Positions 41,618 to 50,772 of a stretch of DNA of 64,000 bases are shown piece after piece. The first letter of the stretch is position 1, and every line of letters begins with the position of its first letter. The notes under the pieces are model-generated. The model searched no databases and had not been told where the DNA came from. It saw nothing but the letters and a program-made list of their open reading frames with translations. Origin of the DNA: Pseudalgibacter alginicilyticus. GTDB lineage: Bacteria; Bacteroidota; Bacteroidia; Flavobacteriales; Flavobacteriaceae. The DNA is taken from NCBI RefSeq assembly GCF_001310225.1, contig NZ_CP012898.1, positions 620,001 to 684,000 on the forward strand. The letters run 5' to 3'. Both the position numbers and the translations under genes were made by a program.

Positions 41618-41821
41618 ATGAAATTTGAACAAAAGAGAGTATGTATATATCCAAAAGACGTTCAAAGAATTACGGGTAAAAGTTATCGTTATTCACGATT
41701 ACTTTTAATTGACATCAAAAAGCACCTAAACAAACAAGATCATCAATTCATTTCTGTTGATGAATTTTGCCAGTATACAGGGCTTAAATTTGAAGAAGTT
41801 AATCCTTTGATAATTGGATAA
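41618..41821 (+). CDS. small conserved hypothetical protein near the element end
   Basis: The 67 residues (MKFEQKRVCIYPKDVQRITG, then KSYRYSRLLLIDIKKHLNKQ, then ISVDEFCQYTGLKFEEV) contain a helix-turn-helix-like arrangement reminiscent of small DNA-binding proteins. It lies 196 bp from the tRNA-Ser fragment. The function is unknown; a recombination or regulatory role is possible. The preceding 296 bp (41322-41617) show nothing I can name. Confidence 0.55.
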   Translation: MKFEQKRVCIYPKDVQRITGKSYRYSRLLLIDIKKHLNKQDHQFISVDEFCQYTGLKFEEVNPLIIG

Positions 41822-42016
41822 GCGTTTAAGAGTTAAGCCTCTTAAATAGCCTCTTTTTAATTATTAAAAACAAGTTCATTAAGTAGTTCATTATTTGGAC
41901 TTAACACTTGTGTTTTCAGTGGTTTATTATTATATTTACACATATAATTTAATGTTCTTTATGCATATTTGATAGTGACCTATTTAATGACCTATCGAAA
42001 CATATTACAGCGAAAC

Positions 42017-42067
42017 CCTTGAAAATACTAGCATAATAAAGAGGAATACAAATCCCTCTTTCTCCGC
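42017..42067 (+). other. probable tRNA-Ser 3' fragment (attachment-site remnant)
   Basis: The sequence runs from an anticodon-loop-like CTTGAAAA (42018) through AAGAGG, a T-loop-like stretch, CCCTCTT and TCTCCGC. This matches the 3' half of tRNA-Ser, including the T stem and acceptor strand, but the T loop is altered (AATACAAAT instead of a TTCGAAT core). The 5' half is missing. Integrative elements commonly duplicate this part of a tRNA gene as attR or attL. Confidence 0.55.
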
Positions 42068-42076
42068 TTAATGCAA

Positions 42077-42110
42077 AGCTCAATATCTTATGATATTGGG
42101 CTTTTTATTT
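42077..42110 (+). terminator. intrinsic terminator after the tRNA-Ser fragment
   Basis: AGCTCAATATC (42077-42087) pairs with GATATTGGGCT (42092-42102), allowing one G-T pair, with a TTAT loop and a following T-rich run (TTTTATTTTTT). It fits the terminator of a tRNA gene. Confidence 0.75.
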
Positions 42111-42305
42111 TTTAGGACGTCAAAAGTTAGCTTTTGTAAGGGCTAAAAAATAAAAAGCCCGAAGGCTGCGAATCAGACTTGAGCTTTATTTTCAGTTTCG
42201 GAGCTTGCGGGATGCACGGAGTGAATCCCTTGTTTCAAAATTGTAAAGACTAAAAAGGAAAAAACGAATCAAGAACAATTGTTGTGTTTGGGCAAAAATT
42301 ATTGC

Positions 42306-45300
42306 TTATTTATTCAATCGTTCATAAACTTCTTTCAATATATAGGCTCTTACTATATTATCAAATTCTTTGTTGTCCATGATTTTAGAGAAAATATCTT
42401 CATTTTGTTCCATTCTTCCTATCCACTTTTCTAAATAAGCATCGTTAAACCCAAACTTAAAATTATCTATAGTATTGTTTTTGGCTTGAACGGCTAATTT
42501 TTCATCCTCAACCATATCATCTATAACTTGGTCAAAAATTAGTTTATCTCCAGCTGTAAACTCTGTTCCAAATCTATTGTTCAATACATTTATAATTTCA
42601 GATAAAGCTTCTTGTTCTTCTTTGTTCATACGGATTCCAGCACCATCTATGGTTTCTAAACCATATTCACCTTTACTTTCCATAGCAATATTTTGTTCTG
42701 CTACACGTTGCAATCTGTAATATTCTAAAGAAACCTCATCACCTAATTGAAATCTATCTTGTTGGTTTTTTCTAGGTAACTTCTTCAATAAGAATCTAGA
42801 GTAAGTAAATAGTTTTTCTAGTTCTACATCACTAAACGGCATAATTTGCGTTAAAAAAGAATACAGTTTTGTAAACGTTTGTAAAGCATGTTTAAAATTA
42901 TCTTGCGTAATTTCTGTTCCAATTACATCGTCTTTACTGTTTTCCTCTGGTAATTGCTTAAAACGTTCTATTGCGGGGTCTATAAACGCATTTAGTTTAC
43001 CTTGTTCTTTAGCAGATAATGCTTTTGCTGATTTAAAGAACACGTTACAAAAATTATCAATTTCAGATTCCCAGATAACTTGACCTTTTTCAATTTCAGT
43101 TTTTAAATCATATAACTGATTTGGGTCTGTAGTTCCTTCAACGGTTGTTAATTCGTAATAAGGCTGAAAAGAATTTAGAATGTCTTCGGTATCATTTGCA
43201 AAATCTAGAATAAAGGTATCTTCTTTACCAGCGTGCATTCTATTTAATCTGGATAAGGTTTGTACACATTTTACTCCAGATAATTTTTTATCTACATACA
43301 TGGTATGTAATAATGGTTGGTCAAATCCTGTTTGGTATTTATCGGCAACCAGTAATAATTGGTATTCGTCTGAAGCAAATTTTTGAGGTAATTCCTTTTC
43401 CTTAAATCCATTTAGTTCCACTTCTGTTACACCTTCTGGATAAACATCATAAATTACTTTTCCAGAAAAAGCTACGACTGTTTTAATGTCTGTATAACCT
43501 TTGTCTTTTATGTATTTATCAAATTCTTCTTTGTAACGTACTGCATGTAATCTAGAACCCGTTACCAACATAGCTTTAGCTTTACCACCAATTTTTTTAG
43601 AGACTACTTGTCTAAAATGCTCAATAATAACTTCTGTCTTTTGTGCTAAATTATGCGGATGCAAAGACATAAAACGACCAATAGCTCTAGATGCTTGTTT
43701 CTTATTTACCTTTGGGTCGTCTTCAATTTCTTTAGATAGTTTGAAGTATGTTTTATAGGTGGTATAGTTTTGTAGTACATCTAGAATAAAACCTTCTTCA
43801 ATGGCTTGTTTCATGCTGTATAGATGAAACGGTTTTGGAATACCTTCTTTGTTAGGTGTTCCAAATACTTCTATGGTTTTTGGCTTTGGTGTTGCCGTAA
43901 ACGCAAAAAAGCTGAGGTTGTCTTGTTTTCCTCTGGCTTCCATAGATTTTCTAATCTGGTCTTCGGCATCTTCATCTAATCCAGAATGTACATCTTCTAA
44001 AATAGCATCTTCTAATGATTTAGCAGACAATACTTCTTTTAACTTTTTTGTTCCTTCACCTCCTTGACTAGAATGTGCTTCATCTACAATAATGGCATAT
44101 TTTTTAGCTTCCAGTTCTCCAATCTTTTCTATGATAAACGGAAACTTTTGCAAGGTGGTTATAATGATGTTAGAACCCGCTGTAATAGCATCGGCTAATT
44201 GTTGAGAATTTTTATCTATTTTTTGAACCACACCTTGTTTGTGTTCAAACTGGTAAATGGTATTTTGTAATTGGCTGTCTAATACTTTACGGTCTGTTAT
44301 TACTATTACAGAATCAAAAACACGTTGGTTTTGTTTGTTGTGTAAACTAGATAATCTATAAGACAACCACGCAATAGAATTTGACTTACCAGACCCCGCA
44401 GAATGTTGAATTAAATAGTTTTGTCCAGCTCCTTTTACTTTGGCATCTTTGGTTAGTTTACGTACCACTTCCATTTGGTGAAACCTTGGAAAAATCATGG
44501 TTTCTTTTTTCTTTTTTACACCATTTAGCTCGTAAACTTCTACGTTTAAATGTAGAAATTTACCTATAATATCCATAAAACTATCTTTTGCCAAAACATA
44601 TTCCCATAAATAGGCTGTTCTGTAGCCGTTTGGGTTTACGGGGTTTCCAGCTCCGTTGTTTGCTCCTAAATTAAAAGGTAAGTATCTTGTTTTTTTACCC
44701 GCTAATTTAGTAGTCATTTCGCATTCGTCTGCATCTACAGCAAAGTGAACCAACGTACGTTTTTTAAATTGAAATATGGGTTCGGTGGCTTCTCTATCAA
44801 ATTGGTATTGCTTTTTGGCATTGCTAATATTTTGACCAGAAAACTGATTCTTAAGCTCTATAGTAGCAATAGGCAAACCGTTTAAACTAATTACCATATC
44901 TAGCGAGTTTTTACCTTTGCGTTGGTAATACAACTGTCTGGTAACGGCTAAATGATTTTTATTATATAAAACCTCAGCTTCTGGGTTTAACGTACTTTCT
45001 GGTCTAAAAAATGCCATGTTAAACTTTACACCATAATCTGTAAAACCATTACGCAATACATGTAATGTACCCTGTGTGTCTAACTCTTTTAATAAACGTT
45101 GAATTACTTTGTTTTCTACAGCATCTTTATGAATGTTAACTAGCTTTTCCCATTGTTTGGGTTGCGAGTTTTTAAGAAACGCTATAACGTATTTTGGGAA
45201 AATTCCTAAGTCTGCATTAAAATCTGTGGATTGCCCTTTCACATAACCACCATCTTCTAATAAAGAGGTTTCTATAGCAGTTTCAAACGTTAATTCTGTA

Positions 45301-45317
45301 TGTATGCCTTTTGCCAT
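42306..45317 (-). CDS. hsdR: type I restriction endonuclease subunit R
   Basis: The 1003 residues have the HsdR domain order. An N-terminal nuclease core ends IATIELKNQF (E-x-K, about residue 152). The translocase has Walker A QHSAGSGKSNS (about 307), motif II IVDEAHSS (about 409), motif III FAFTATPK (about 470) and motif VI QTLSRLNRM. A helical C-terminus follows. It cuts unmethylated DNA after ATP-driven translocation. It is last in the Fic-hsdM-hsdS-hsdR operon, 12 bp after hsdS, and appears complete. Confidence 0.95.
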   Translation of the reverse strand: MAKGIHTELTFETAIETSLLEDGGYVKGQSTDFNADLGIFPKYVIAFLKNSQPKQWEKLVNIHKDAVENKVIQRLLKELDTQGTLHVLRNGFTDYGVKFNMAFFRPESTLNPEAEVLYNKNHLAVTRQLYYQRKGKNSLDMVISLNGLPIATIELKNQFSGQNISNAKKQYQFDREATEPIFQFKKRTLVHFAVDADECEMTTKLAGKKTRYLPFNLGANNGAGNPVNPNGYRTAYLWEYVLAKDSFMDIIGKFLHLNVEVYELNGVKKKKETMIFPRFHQMEVVRKLTKDAKVKGAGQNYLIQHSAGSGKSNSIAWLSYRLSSLHNKQNQRVFDSVIVITDRKVLDSQLQNTIYQFEHKQGVVQKIDKNSQQLADAITAGSNIIITTLQKFPFIIEKIGELEAKKYAIIVDEAHSSQGGEGTKKLKEVLSAKSLEDAILEDVHSGLDEDAEDQIRKSMEARGKQDNLSFFAFTATPKPKTIEVFGTPNKEGIPKPFHLYSMKQAIEEGFILDVLQNYTTYKTYFKLSKEIEDDPKVNKKQASRAIGRFMSLHPHNLAQKTEVIIEHFRQVVSKKIGGKAKAMLVTGSRLHAVRYKEEFDKYIKDKGYTDIKTVVAFSGKVIYDVYPEGVTEVELNGFKEKELPQKFASDEYQLLLVADKYQTGFDQPLLHTMYVDKKLSGVKCVQTLSRLNRMHAGKEDTFILDFANDTEDILNSFQPYYELTTVEGTTDPNQLYDLKTEIEKGQVIWESEIDNFCNVFFKSAKALSAKEQGKLNAFIDPAIERFKQLPEENSKDDVIGTEITQDNFKHALQTFTKLYSFLTQIMPFSDVELEKLFTYSRFLLKKLPRKNQQDRFQLGDEVSLEYYRLQRVAEQNIAMESKGEYGLETIDGAGIRMNKEEQEALSEIINVLNNRFGTEFTAGDKLIFDQVIDDMVEDEKLAVQAKNNTIDNFKFGFNDAYLEKWIGRMEQNEDIFSKIMDNKEFDNIVRAYILKEVYERLNK

Positions 45318-45329
45318 TGGTTTACTTTT

Positions 45330-46643
45330 TTATTGTGCTAACACTTCTTCTCTTACGTCTACTTTACCCGTAACTACTTCACTAATTAAAGCGGTTTTGT
45401 ATTCTTTTAGAAGTTCTATTTCTAATGAAAGTTTATTAATCAAATCACTATTAATATTTAATGTGAATTCTATTTTTTCAACTATTCTCTTTTGTTCATT
45501 AATCTCATTAGGAAAATCAACAACAATATTTCTTTGAGCTAAAAGCCCGACATATGCCCTCGTTGTTCCTTCACCTCCTATGAACTTCATTTCATTTTGA
45601 AATTTCGATGATTGAAAAAATAATTTTAGATACCTATTATCTAAACCATTTAAGCATCTGTAATAGGTTACTTGAGGTGTAAGCATTACATATTCAGTTG
45701 AAATACCTTCAACGATAGCAACTCTTCCTAAAGTACCTTTGTGGGTTAAAAGGATGTCCCCTTCTTTAGCAAATCCAATTCGTAATTTACTTGCTCGTTC
45801 TTCCGAAATATACTTACAATTCTCAAAGTCTATTTTTTCATTTACTAAGTGGTTAGCCATGATAAATGGTATACCATTTTCTGTATATTCAGAAGCAATA
45901 GGATGAAGTTCTCCATGGTTTCCATCTTGTTGTTTTAAATATCCTCCCATTATTAAATAACGAATTGGTACAGAATTCCAATCATCTTTAGGCTGTAGAA
46001 AGTTATCAATCATGGCAGTACGTTCTTCTTGTAATAAGCTAATTAACTGCTCTTTTTTAGTAATTAAGGTATCTAATTGTGCTGTTTTGTGGTTGAGGTA
46101 ATTGGCTATTTGGGTTTGTTCTTCTAAAGAGGGAAAAGGAATATTTATATTCCCAATATCAGTAGACGAAATGTTAGGCTGTTGACCAGTGTTATCAATT
46201 AGACTTTCGAAATGTTGTTTAAATGATTCATTAAATATCATGTAATACATCCATTCTGTTACTAGATTATTACTTGGCTTCAAAACTGCATTTCTTTGAT
46301 TTAATAATATATCAATATTTTCATCGATTATAGCTGCTTTTATACCAGTCGAAATAATTGGTCGCGTTAAAGCAAATACCAAATCTCCTTTACGAACTAT
46401 AAACCTAGAATACTTGTTTAAAAAATCATTAGGTAAATAAGAATCATCTGTCCAATCAATTCTCATTGTTTGAATGTTAGATATTTTCATTACTCTAACA
46501 CCTTTCTCTGTAAAATCATCACTTTTGAAAGAATATCCACTAACAATTGAACCAATATATTTTATACTAGTTATTTCCCAATGTTCTGGAATTTCACCAA
46601 TCCATTCTACTCCAGAATCTTTGTATGTTTCGTATTTCTTCAT
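45330..46643 (-). CDS. hsdS: type I restriction specificity subunit S
   Basis: The 437 residues hold two target-recognition domains separated by a conserved helical spacer: DSGVEWIGEIPEHWEITSIK opens TRD1; NIPFPSLEEQTQIANYLNHK and AQLDTLITKKEQLISLLQEE form the central spacer; TRD2 leads to the C-terminal EINEQKRIVEKIEF helix. TRDs set the bipartite target sequence. It starts 1 bp after the hsdM stop. It appears complete, so the system is probably active. Confidence 0.93.
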   Translation of the reverse strand: MKKYETYKDSGVEWIGEIPEHWEITSIKYIGSIVSGYSFKSDDFTEKGVRVMKISNIQTMRIDWTDDSYLPNDFLNKYSRFIVRKGDLVFALTRPIISTGIKAAIIDENIDILLNQRNAVLKPSNNLVTEWMYYMIFNESFKQHFESLIDNTGQQPNISSTDIGNINIPFPSLEEQTQIANYLNHKTAQLDTLITKKEQLISLLQEERTAMIDNFLQPKDDWNSVPIRYLIMGGYLKQQDGNHGELHPIASEYTENGIPFIMANHLVNEKIDFENCKYISEERASKLRIGFAKEGDILLTHKGTLGRVAIVEGISTEYVMLTPQVTYYRCLNGLDNRYLKLFFQSSKFQNEMKFIGGEGTTRAYVGLLAQRNIVVDFPNEINEQKRIVEKIEFTLNINSDLINKLSLEIELLKEYKTALISEVVTGKVDVREEVLAQ

Positions 46644-46644
46644 A

Positions 46645-48393
46645 CTAGTTCATCACCGTTTTAATTAAACCATCGGTTTCTTCTTCTAAAGCTAAAATAT
46701 CGGCTTTAATTTCTGCTAAAGACCTCAACGGTTTGTATTGGTAGAAATATTTGGTAAAATTAATTTCGTAACCAATTTTGGTTTTCTTTTCGTCTACCCA
46801 AGCATCTGGCACGTGTGGTAATACTTCACGTTTCATGTATTCTTGTATATCTTCTTTTAACGGAATGTTTTCGGTGTCACGTAACTTAGCATCTGATTTA
46901 GGATTGCCTTTACTGTCTTTAACTACTTTACCGTTTTTCATTAAAGGACGTTCTACGGTTACTTTGGCATAACCAAAATCTTTATTATCAAATATTTTAC
47001 AATGTTCGTTGGCTTCAAAATCGCCATACAATTTGGTAATGTCTTGTATGTGCTGGTCTGATAATTCGTTACGTTTATCACCTAAAGATTTACTCATTTT
47101 TTTAAAGTAATCTACAGCATTTATTAGTTGTACTTTTCCTTTGCGTTTTTCTGCTTTATTGTTGCTAATTATCCAAATATATGTACTGATACCCGTATTG
47201 TAAAACAATTGATTAGGTAGTGCTATAACGGCTTCTAACAAGTCGTTTTCAATAATCCATTGGCGTATGCTACTTTCATTCTTTTTACTACTTGGTGAAC
47301 CAGAAAACAATGGAGAACCATTAAATACAATAGCTAAACGAGAACCCCCTTGGTCTTTAGGTTTCATTTTAGACATTAAGCTCATTAAGAATAAAAACGA
47401 ACCATCACTTACAGAAGGTAAACCAGCACCAAAACGACCACCATGCCCTAAAGAATTATGTTCTTCGGTAACTTCTTTTTGTACTTTTCCCCATTTTACT
47501 CCAAAGGGTGGGTTGGTAATTAAATAATCAAACTTATGATTTATAAACTGGTCGCCTTTTAGTTTTACATCGTCTTTACTTTTTAAACTGTTTCCTTTAG
47601 CAATGTTATCTGGTTTCTGTCCTTTGATTAACATATCGGACTTACAGATAGCATACGATTCTGGATTTAGTTCTTGTCCGAAAACTTCTAATCTCGCATC
47701 TGGATTCAATTCGTTGAGGTATTCTTCGGCTACAGATAACATTCCTCCAGTACCAGCACAACAATCGAAAATAGTTTTTACGATTCCTTTTTGCGTTAAA
47801 ATTTCTCTATCGTTCATAAACAATAGATTTACCATTAAACGGATTACTTCACGAGGTGTAAAGTGTTCTCCAGCAGTTTCGTTACTTATTTCAGCAAATT
47901 TTCTTATTAGTTCTTCAAACATATAGCCCATTTCCATGCTTGAAATTTGTTCTGGGTGTAAATCTATTTCTTGGAAACGTTTAAGCACCATAAACAGTAA
48001 ATTGGCTTCGTCTAGCTTTGTAATTTGGTTATCGAATTCAAACTGCTCTATAATTTCTCTGGCTTCTTCTGAAAATCCGTTAATGTAGTTTCGTAAATTG
48101 GATGCTATATTATTTGGGTCTGCAATAAGTTTATCAAAATCAAACAAACTAGCGTTATGAAAATTATACCCAGCTACCTTATTTAAAATAGGGTCTAAGT
48201 TCTGTATATTCATTGTTTTTACTTGCTCGTGTTTTTTTAGAACCTCAGCTTTTGTTGCTTGTAAAACGCAATCTAAACGCCTTAAAACTGTAAAAGGTAA
48301 TATTACTTTACCGTAATCACTTTGTTTGTAATCACCTCTTAATAAGTCTGCTATAGACCAAATAAAATTTGCAGATTCTTTTATGTTGTTCAT
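46645..48393 (-). CDS. hsdM: type I DNA methyltransferase subunit M
   Basis: The 582 residues begin with the HsdM helical domain (ESANFIWSIADLLRGDYKQS). They carry SAM motif I FDCCAGTGGML (about 207) and catalytic motif LITNPPFGVKWG (about 291), the N6-adenine type. It methylates adenine in the site set by HsdS. It follows the Fic gene by 25 bp. Confidence 0.95.
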   Translation of the reverse strand: MNNIKESANFIWSIADLLRGDYKQSDYGKVILPFTVLRRLDCVLQATKAEVLKKHEQVKTMNIQNLDPILNKVAGYNFHNASLFDFDKLIADPNNIASNLRNYINGFSEEAREIIEQFEFDNQITKLDEANLLFMVLKRFQEIDLHPEQISSMEMGYMFEELIRKFAEISNETAGEHFTPREVIRLMVNLLFMNDREILTQKGIVKTIFDCCAGTGGMLSVAEEYLNELNPDARLEVFGQELNPESYAICKSDMLIKGQKPDNIAKGNSLKSKDDVKLKGDQFINHKFDYLITNPPFGVKWGKVQKEVTEEHNSLGHGGRFGAGLPSVSDGSFLFLMSLMSKMKPKDQGGSRLAIVFNGSPLFSGSPSSKKNESSIRQWIIENDLLEAVIALPNQLFYNTGISTYIWIISNNKAEKRKGKVQLINAVDYFKKMSKSLGDKRNELSDQHIQDITKLYGDFEANEHCKIFDNKDFGYAKVTVERPLMKNGKVVKDSKGNPKSDAKLRDTENIPLKEDIQEYMKREVLPHVPDAWVDEKKTKIGYEINFTKYFYQYKPLRSLAEIKADILALEEETDGLIKTVMN

Positions 48394-48418
48394 TTTTAGT
48401 TCTTTTTTTATATAAAAA

Positions 48419-49504
48419 TTAAGCCTGTTCTAAAACAGCCATTAACCTATGATTGAGATACAATTTTTCTTTACCTACTTTTTCGGAAGTTAAAAAGCCT
48501 GTTTCCTCTAAAGCGATTAAATAATTCCCTACTGTTTTAGGCGTTCCTAATTTTTCATCAATTAAAAATTGTCGTTTGGTGTATGGTAATCTAAATAGTA
48601 TTTCCACCAATTCTTTTGTATATGCTTTAGGTAGTTTTTCTTTAATTTCAGTTCCCATTTGTTCCATTAGAACAGTTACGTCTTTTAAACGTTTTAGTCC
48701 TTTTTTAGCAGTGTATTCTACCATTTCTAGCATATACAATATCCACGATTCCCAATCGTTATTTTCTGTAACCTCACGTAATTTATTATAGTAATCTGCT
48801 TTGTTTTTTATAATGAATTCACTTAAATAAATAGCAGGTGTATCTAACAGTTTTTCTAGTTTTAGGTAGAGTAATAAAAGAATACGTCCTGTTCTACCAT
48901 TACCATCACTAAAAGGGTGTATAGCTTCAAATTGATAATGCATTAATGCCATTTTTATTAATGGGTCTATGGTATCATTTTCATTAATAAACGTTTCTAA
49001 ATTGGCTAATTTCTCCCTAATAACAGCTTCTCCTGTTGGGGGTGTATAAATAGTTTCTCCTTTGGCATTCTTTAAAGCAGTACCAGGAGTATTTCTAATG
49101 CTCGCTGTATTTTTTTTAATGCTTTGCACTATTTCAATACATAAGTTTGTAGAAATAAAAGGACGTTTTTCAATATCACGTAAACCATTCCACAAAGCTT
49201 CTTTGTAGCTAATTACTTCTTTTGTAGCAGGATTATCAAACTTTTTATCTGCAACTAAAGATTTGTATAAATCGTCATTAGTAGTTATTATATTCTCTAT
49301 TTCAGAACTTGCTTTTGCCTCTTGTAAATGAATCGTGTCTAAAAATAATGTTGGATTTGGCAAATTAGTGAGCATACCATTAAGCTTTGCTAATGCTCTA
49401 CTGGCATCAATAGTTTTACGTAAAACTTTAGTGGTCTCTAATGTTTTTTTAGGAGGCAATAGCGGTAAGCTATTGTAAGGTATGGTTCTATCGAAATCTG
49501 CCAT
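48419..49504 (-). CDS. Fic family protein with N-terminal inhibitory motif and C-terminal winged helix
   Basis: The 361 residues start at ATG 49504; an upstream TTG at 49513 is less likely. The Fic motif HPFSDGNGRTGR is intact (about residues 196-207), so AMP transfer is possible. Residues SSEIEN near 72 match the class II inhibitory helix motif (S/T)xxxE(G/N), which blocks the active site in cis. The C-terminus (RQFLIDEKLGTPKTVGNYLI, ALEETGFLTSEKVGKEKLYL) is a winged helix. It heads the hsdMSR operon and could autoregulate it through the repeats at 49520-49605. Confidence 0.88.
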   Translation of the reverse strand: MADFDRTIPYNSLPLLPPKKTLETTKVLRKTIDASRALAKLNGMLTNLPNPTLFLDTIHLQEAKASSEIENIITTNDDLYKSLVADKKFDNPATKEVISYKEALWNGLRDIEKRPFISTNLCIEIVQSIKKNTASIRNTPGTALKNAKGETIYTPPTGEAVIREKLANLETFINENDTIDPLIKMALMHYQFEAIHPFSDGNGRTGRILLLLYLKLEKLLDTPAIYLSEFIIKNKADYYNKLREVTENNDWESWILYMLEMVEYTAKKGLKRLKDVTVLMEQMGTEIKEKLPKAYTKELVEILFRLPYTKRQFLIDEKLGTPKTVGNYLIALEETGFLTSEKVGKEKLYLNHRLMAVLEQA

Positions 49505-49519
49505 TTTTAACAAGGGTAA

Positions 49520-49605
49520 TATTTACTCACGTTTTATTAACGAGAGTAAATATAGTGAAAATTTACCTTTGTGGTGAGTACAAGAGTAAAATTTACCCTT
49601 GTATT
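49520..49605. promoter_or_regulatory. repeated GAGTAAA/TTTACTC operator-like array upstream of fic-hsd operon
   Basis: TATTTACTC (49520-49528) and GAGTAAATA (49544-49552) are perfect inverted repeats with a 15-bp spacer. A further GAGTAAA with partial palindrome GTAAAATTTAC lies at 49584-49596, and TTTACC occurs at 49562. The array covers the expected promoter of the operon. The winged helix of the Fic protein is a candidate binder. Confidence 0.5.
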
Positions 49606-49668
49606 TTCCGTTTTAAAAATCAGTTGATTTATTCTTCACAAGCAAGCGTTAAAAATCTGGATAGGGCG

Positions 49669-49895
49669 GACAAAGTGAGCCACTTGCGGCGGATTAAAGT
49701 GAGCATAGCAAAGTAAGTGCTCAAAATCGATTCATTTGTGGTTAAATTTAATATTTATTTTTCAATTTTTTGCGCATGGATTCTCCTTTAATGTCTATTC
49801 TGTGTGCATTATGAACAAGGCGGTCCAAAATGGCATCTGCGATGGTTTGTTCCCCTATAATTTCATGCCATGCTTCTAAGATATTTGTTTTGTAA
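49669..49895 (-). mobile_element. IS21-family remnant (IstB C-terminus and terminal repeats)
   Basis: On the minus strand one frame reads [20 protein letters not shown], then [20 protein letters not shown], the well-known C-terminus of the IstB helper ATPase. The + strand has two AAAGTGAGC repeats (about 49674 and 49696), of the kind seen in IS21 ends. The rest of istB and all of istA are missing. Confidence 0.75.
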
Positions 49896-49949
49896 CAAAC
49901 AGTCTTAAATTTTATGTCCGAGTAAAGTTAGCAACTCCAGTTCCCGATG

Positions 49950-50040
49950 TGGTTCTAATGCTTGTCGTATTTTTTTAATACTTTGAACAATTTCAATACA
50001 CAGATTTGTACTTATAAATGGTGTTTCTTCATGATTCAAG
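49950..50040 (-). pseudogene. fragment of a second Fic gene
   Basis: On the minus strand the bases give EETPFISTNLCIEIVQSIKK followed by IRQA. This aligns with EKRPFISTNLCIEIVQSIKK of the intact Fic protein at 48419. Only about 30 codons remain, next to the IS21 remnant. A paralogous Fic gene was therefore once present and was destroyed around the IS insertion. Confidence 0.75.
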
Positions 50041-50138
50041 TTAATTTAGCTAACTCTAAATCTCGCAATCTAATCTCCAGACTAATGTAGTAATTCCAAA
50101 GCAAGTAAATATGAAAATACATGCCTGTTTTAAAACTA

Positions 50139-50768
50139 TTATTGCTGATTAAAATTTATAATATCCTTAGCAACACTTTTCGAAGTTGTAACAATAAAAT
50201 GAATAGGCTTAAAAACGCCCCCATTACTATCTTCTGCGGAACATGCCGTTAATCCTACAATCAAATCCATTTCAGCTTTAAAACGAATTAAATCACCTTG
50301 TTTTGATGTTGGAGGCAGCACTTTTAGTTTGCCTTCTTTATCAAATTGAACATTCATAAAAATGTTAAAAGCTGTAGGAATTTCATCAAGATCAATATGA
50401 AATTGAAGCAAATTTTTATTTAAATTTTCCAAACAACTTGGATGGTACGAAGGGTTATTGTACATAATTTTGAACGTTTCTGGACTACATGGTGCCAACA
50501 AAAAATCATTTCTACCGTTAGTATCCTCTATTATCTCCATCATTTTTTGCGAACGATTGCTCCATAAAAAATTTCCTTTGCTTAGCAAAATAGTTTCTTC
50601 AAAATCCATTGTTTTCCCAGAAGAAATTTTTTCCTTTTTATCTGCGTTATTAAAAAGTACCATATCACTTACTTGTTTTCCAAGTGGATCAATAACTGTT
50701 AGCACATCTCCTTTACTTATTTTAAAAGCTGCACCCGATTGAGGTGGTATTACGTTTATAGAACTCAT
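50139..50768 (-). CDS. DUF1989 urea-carboxylase-associated family protein
   Basis: The 209 residues start at ATG 50768 (MSSINVIPPQSGAAFKISKG). The upstream frame to 50855 overlaps the previous gene and is less likely. Family blocks are present: LTVIDPLGKQVSDMVLFNNA, RNDFLLAPCSPETFKIMYNN, FNIFMNV, LRFKAEMDLIVGLTACSAED-type ending. Cys and His residues suggest a metal site. It is 4 bp from the YqcI/YcgG gene, so the two are coupled. Confidence 0.85.
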   Translation of the reverse strand: MSSINVIPPQSGAAFKISKGDVLTVIDPLGKQVSDMVLFNNADKKEKISSGKTMDFEETILLSKGNFLWSNRSQKMMEIIEDTNGRNDFLLAPCSPETFKIMYNNPSYHPSCLENLNKNLLQFHIDLDEIPTAFNIFMNVQFDKEGKLKVLPPTSKQGDLIRFKAEMDLIVGLTACSAEDSNGGVFKPIHFIVTTSKSVAKDIINFNQQ

Positions 50769-50772
50769 ATTT

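Noticed and set aside
42001-42070. A complete tRNA-Ser gene
   Set aside because: The upstream bases do not form a 5' acceptor strand or D arm, and the T loop is altered. Only the 3' half is tRNA-like.
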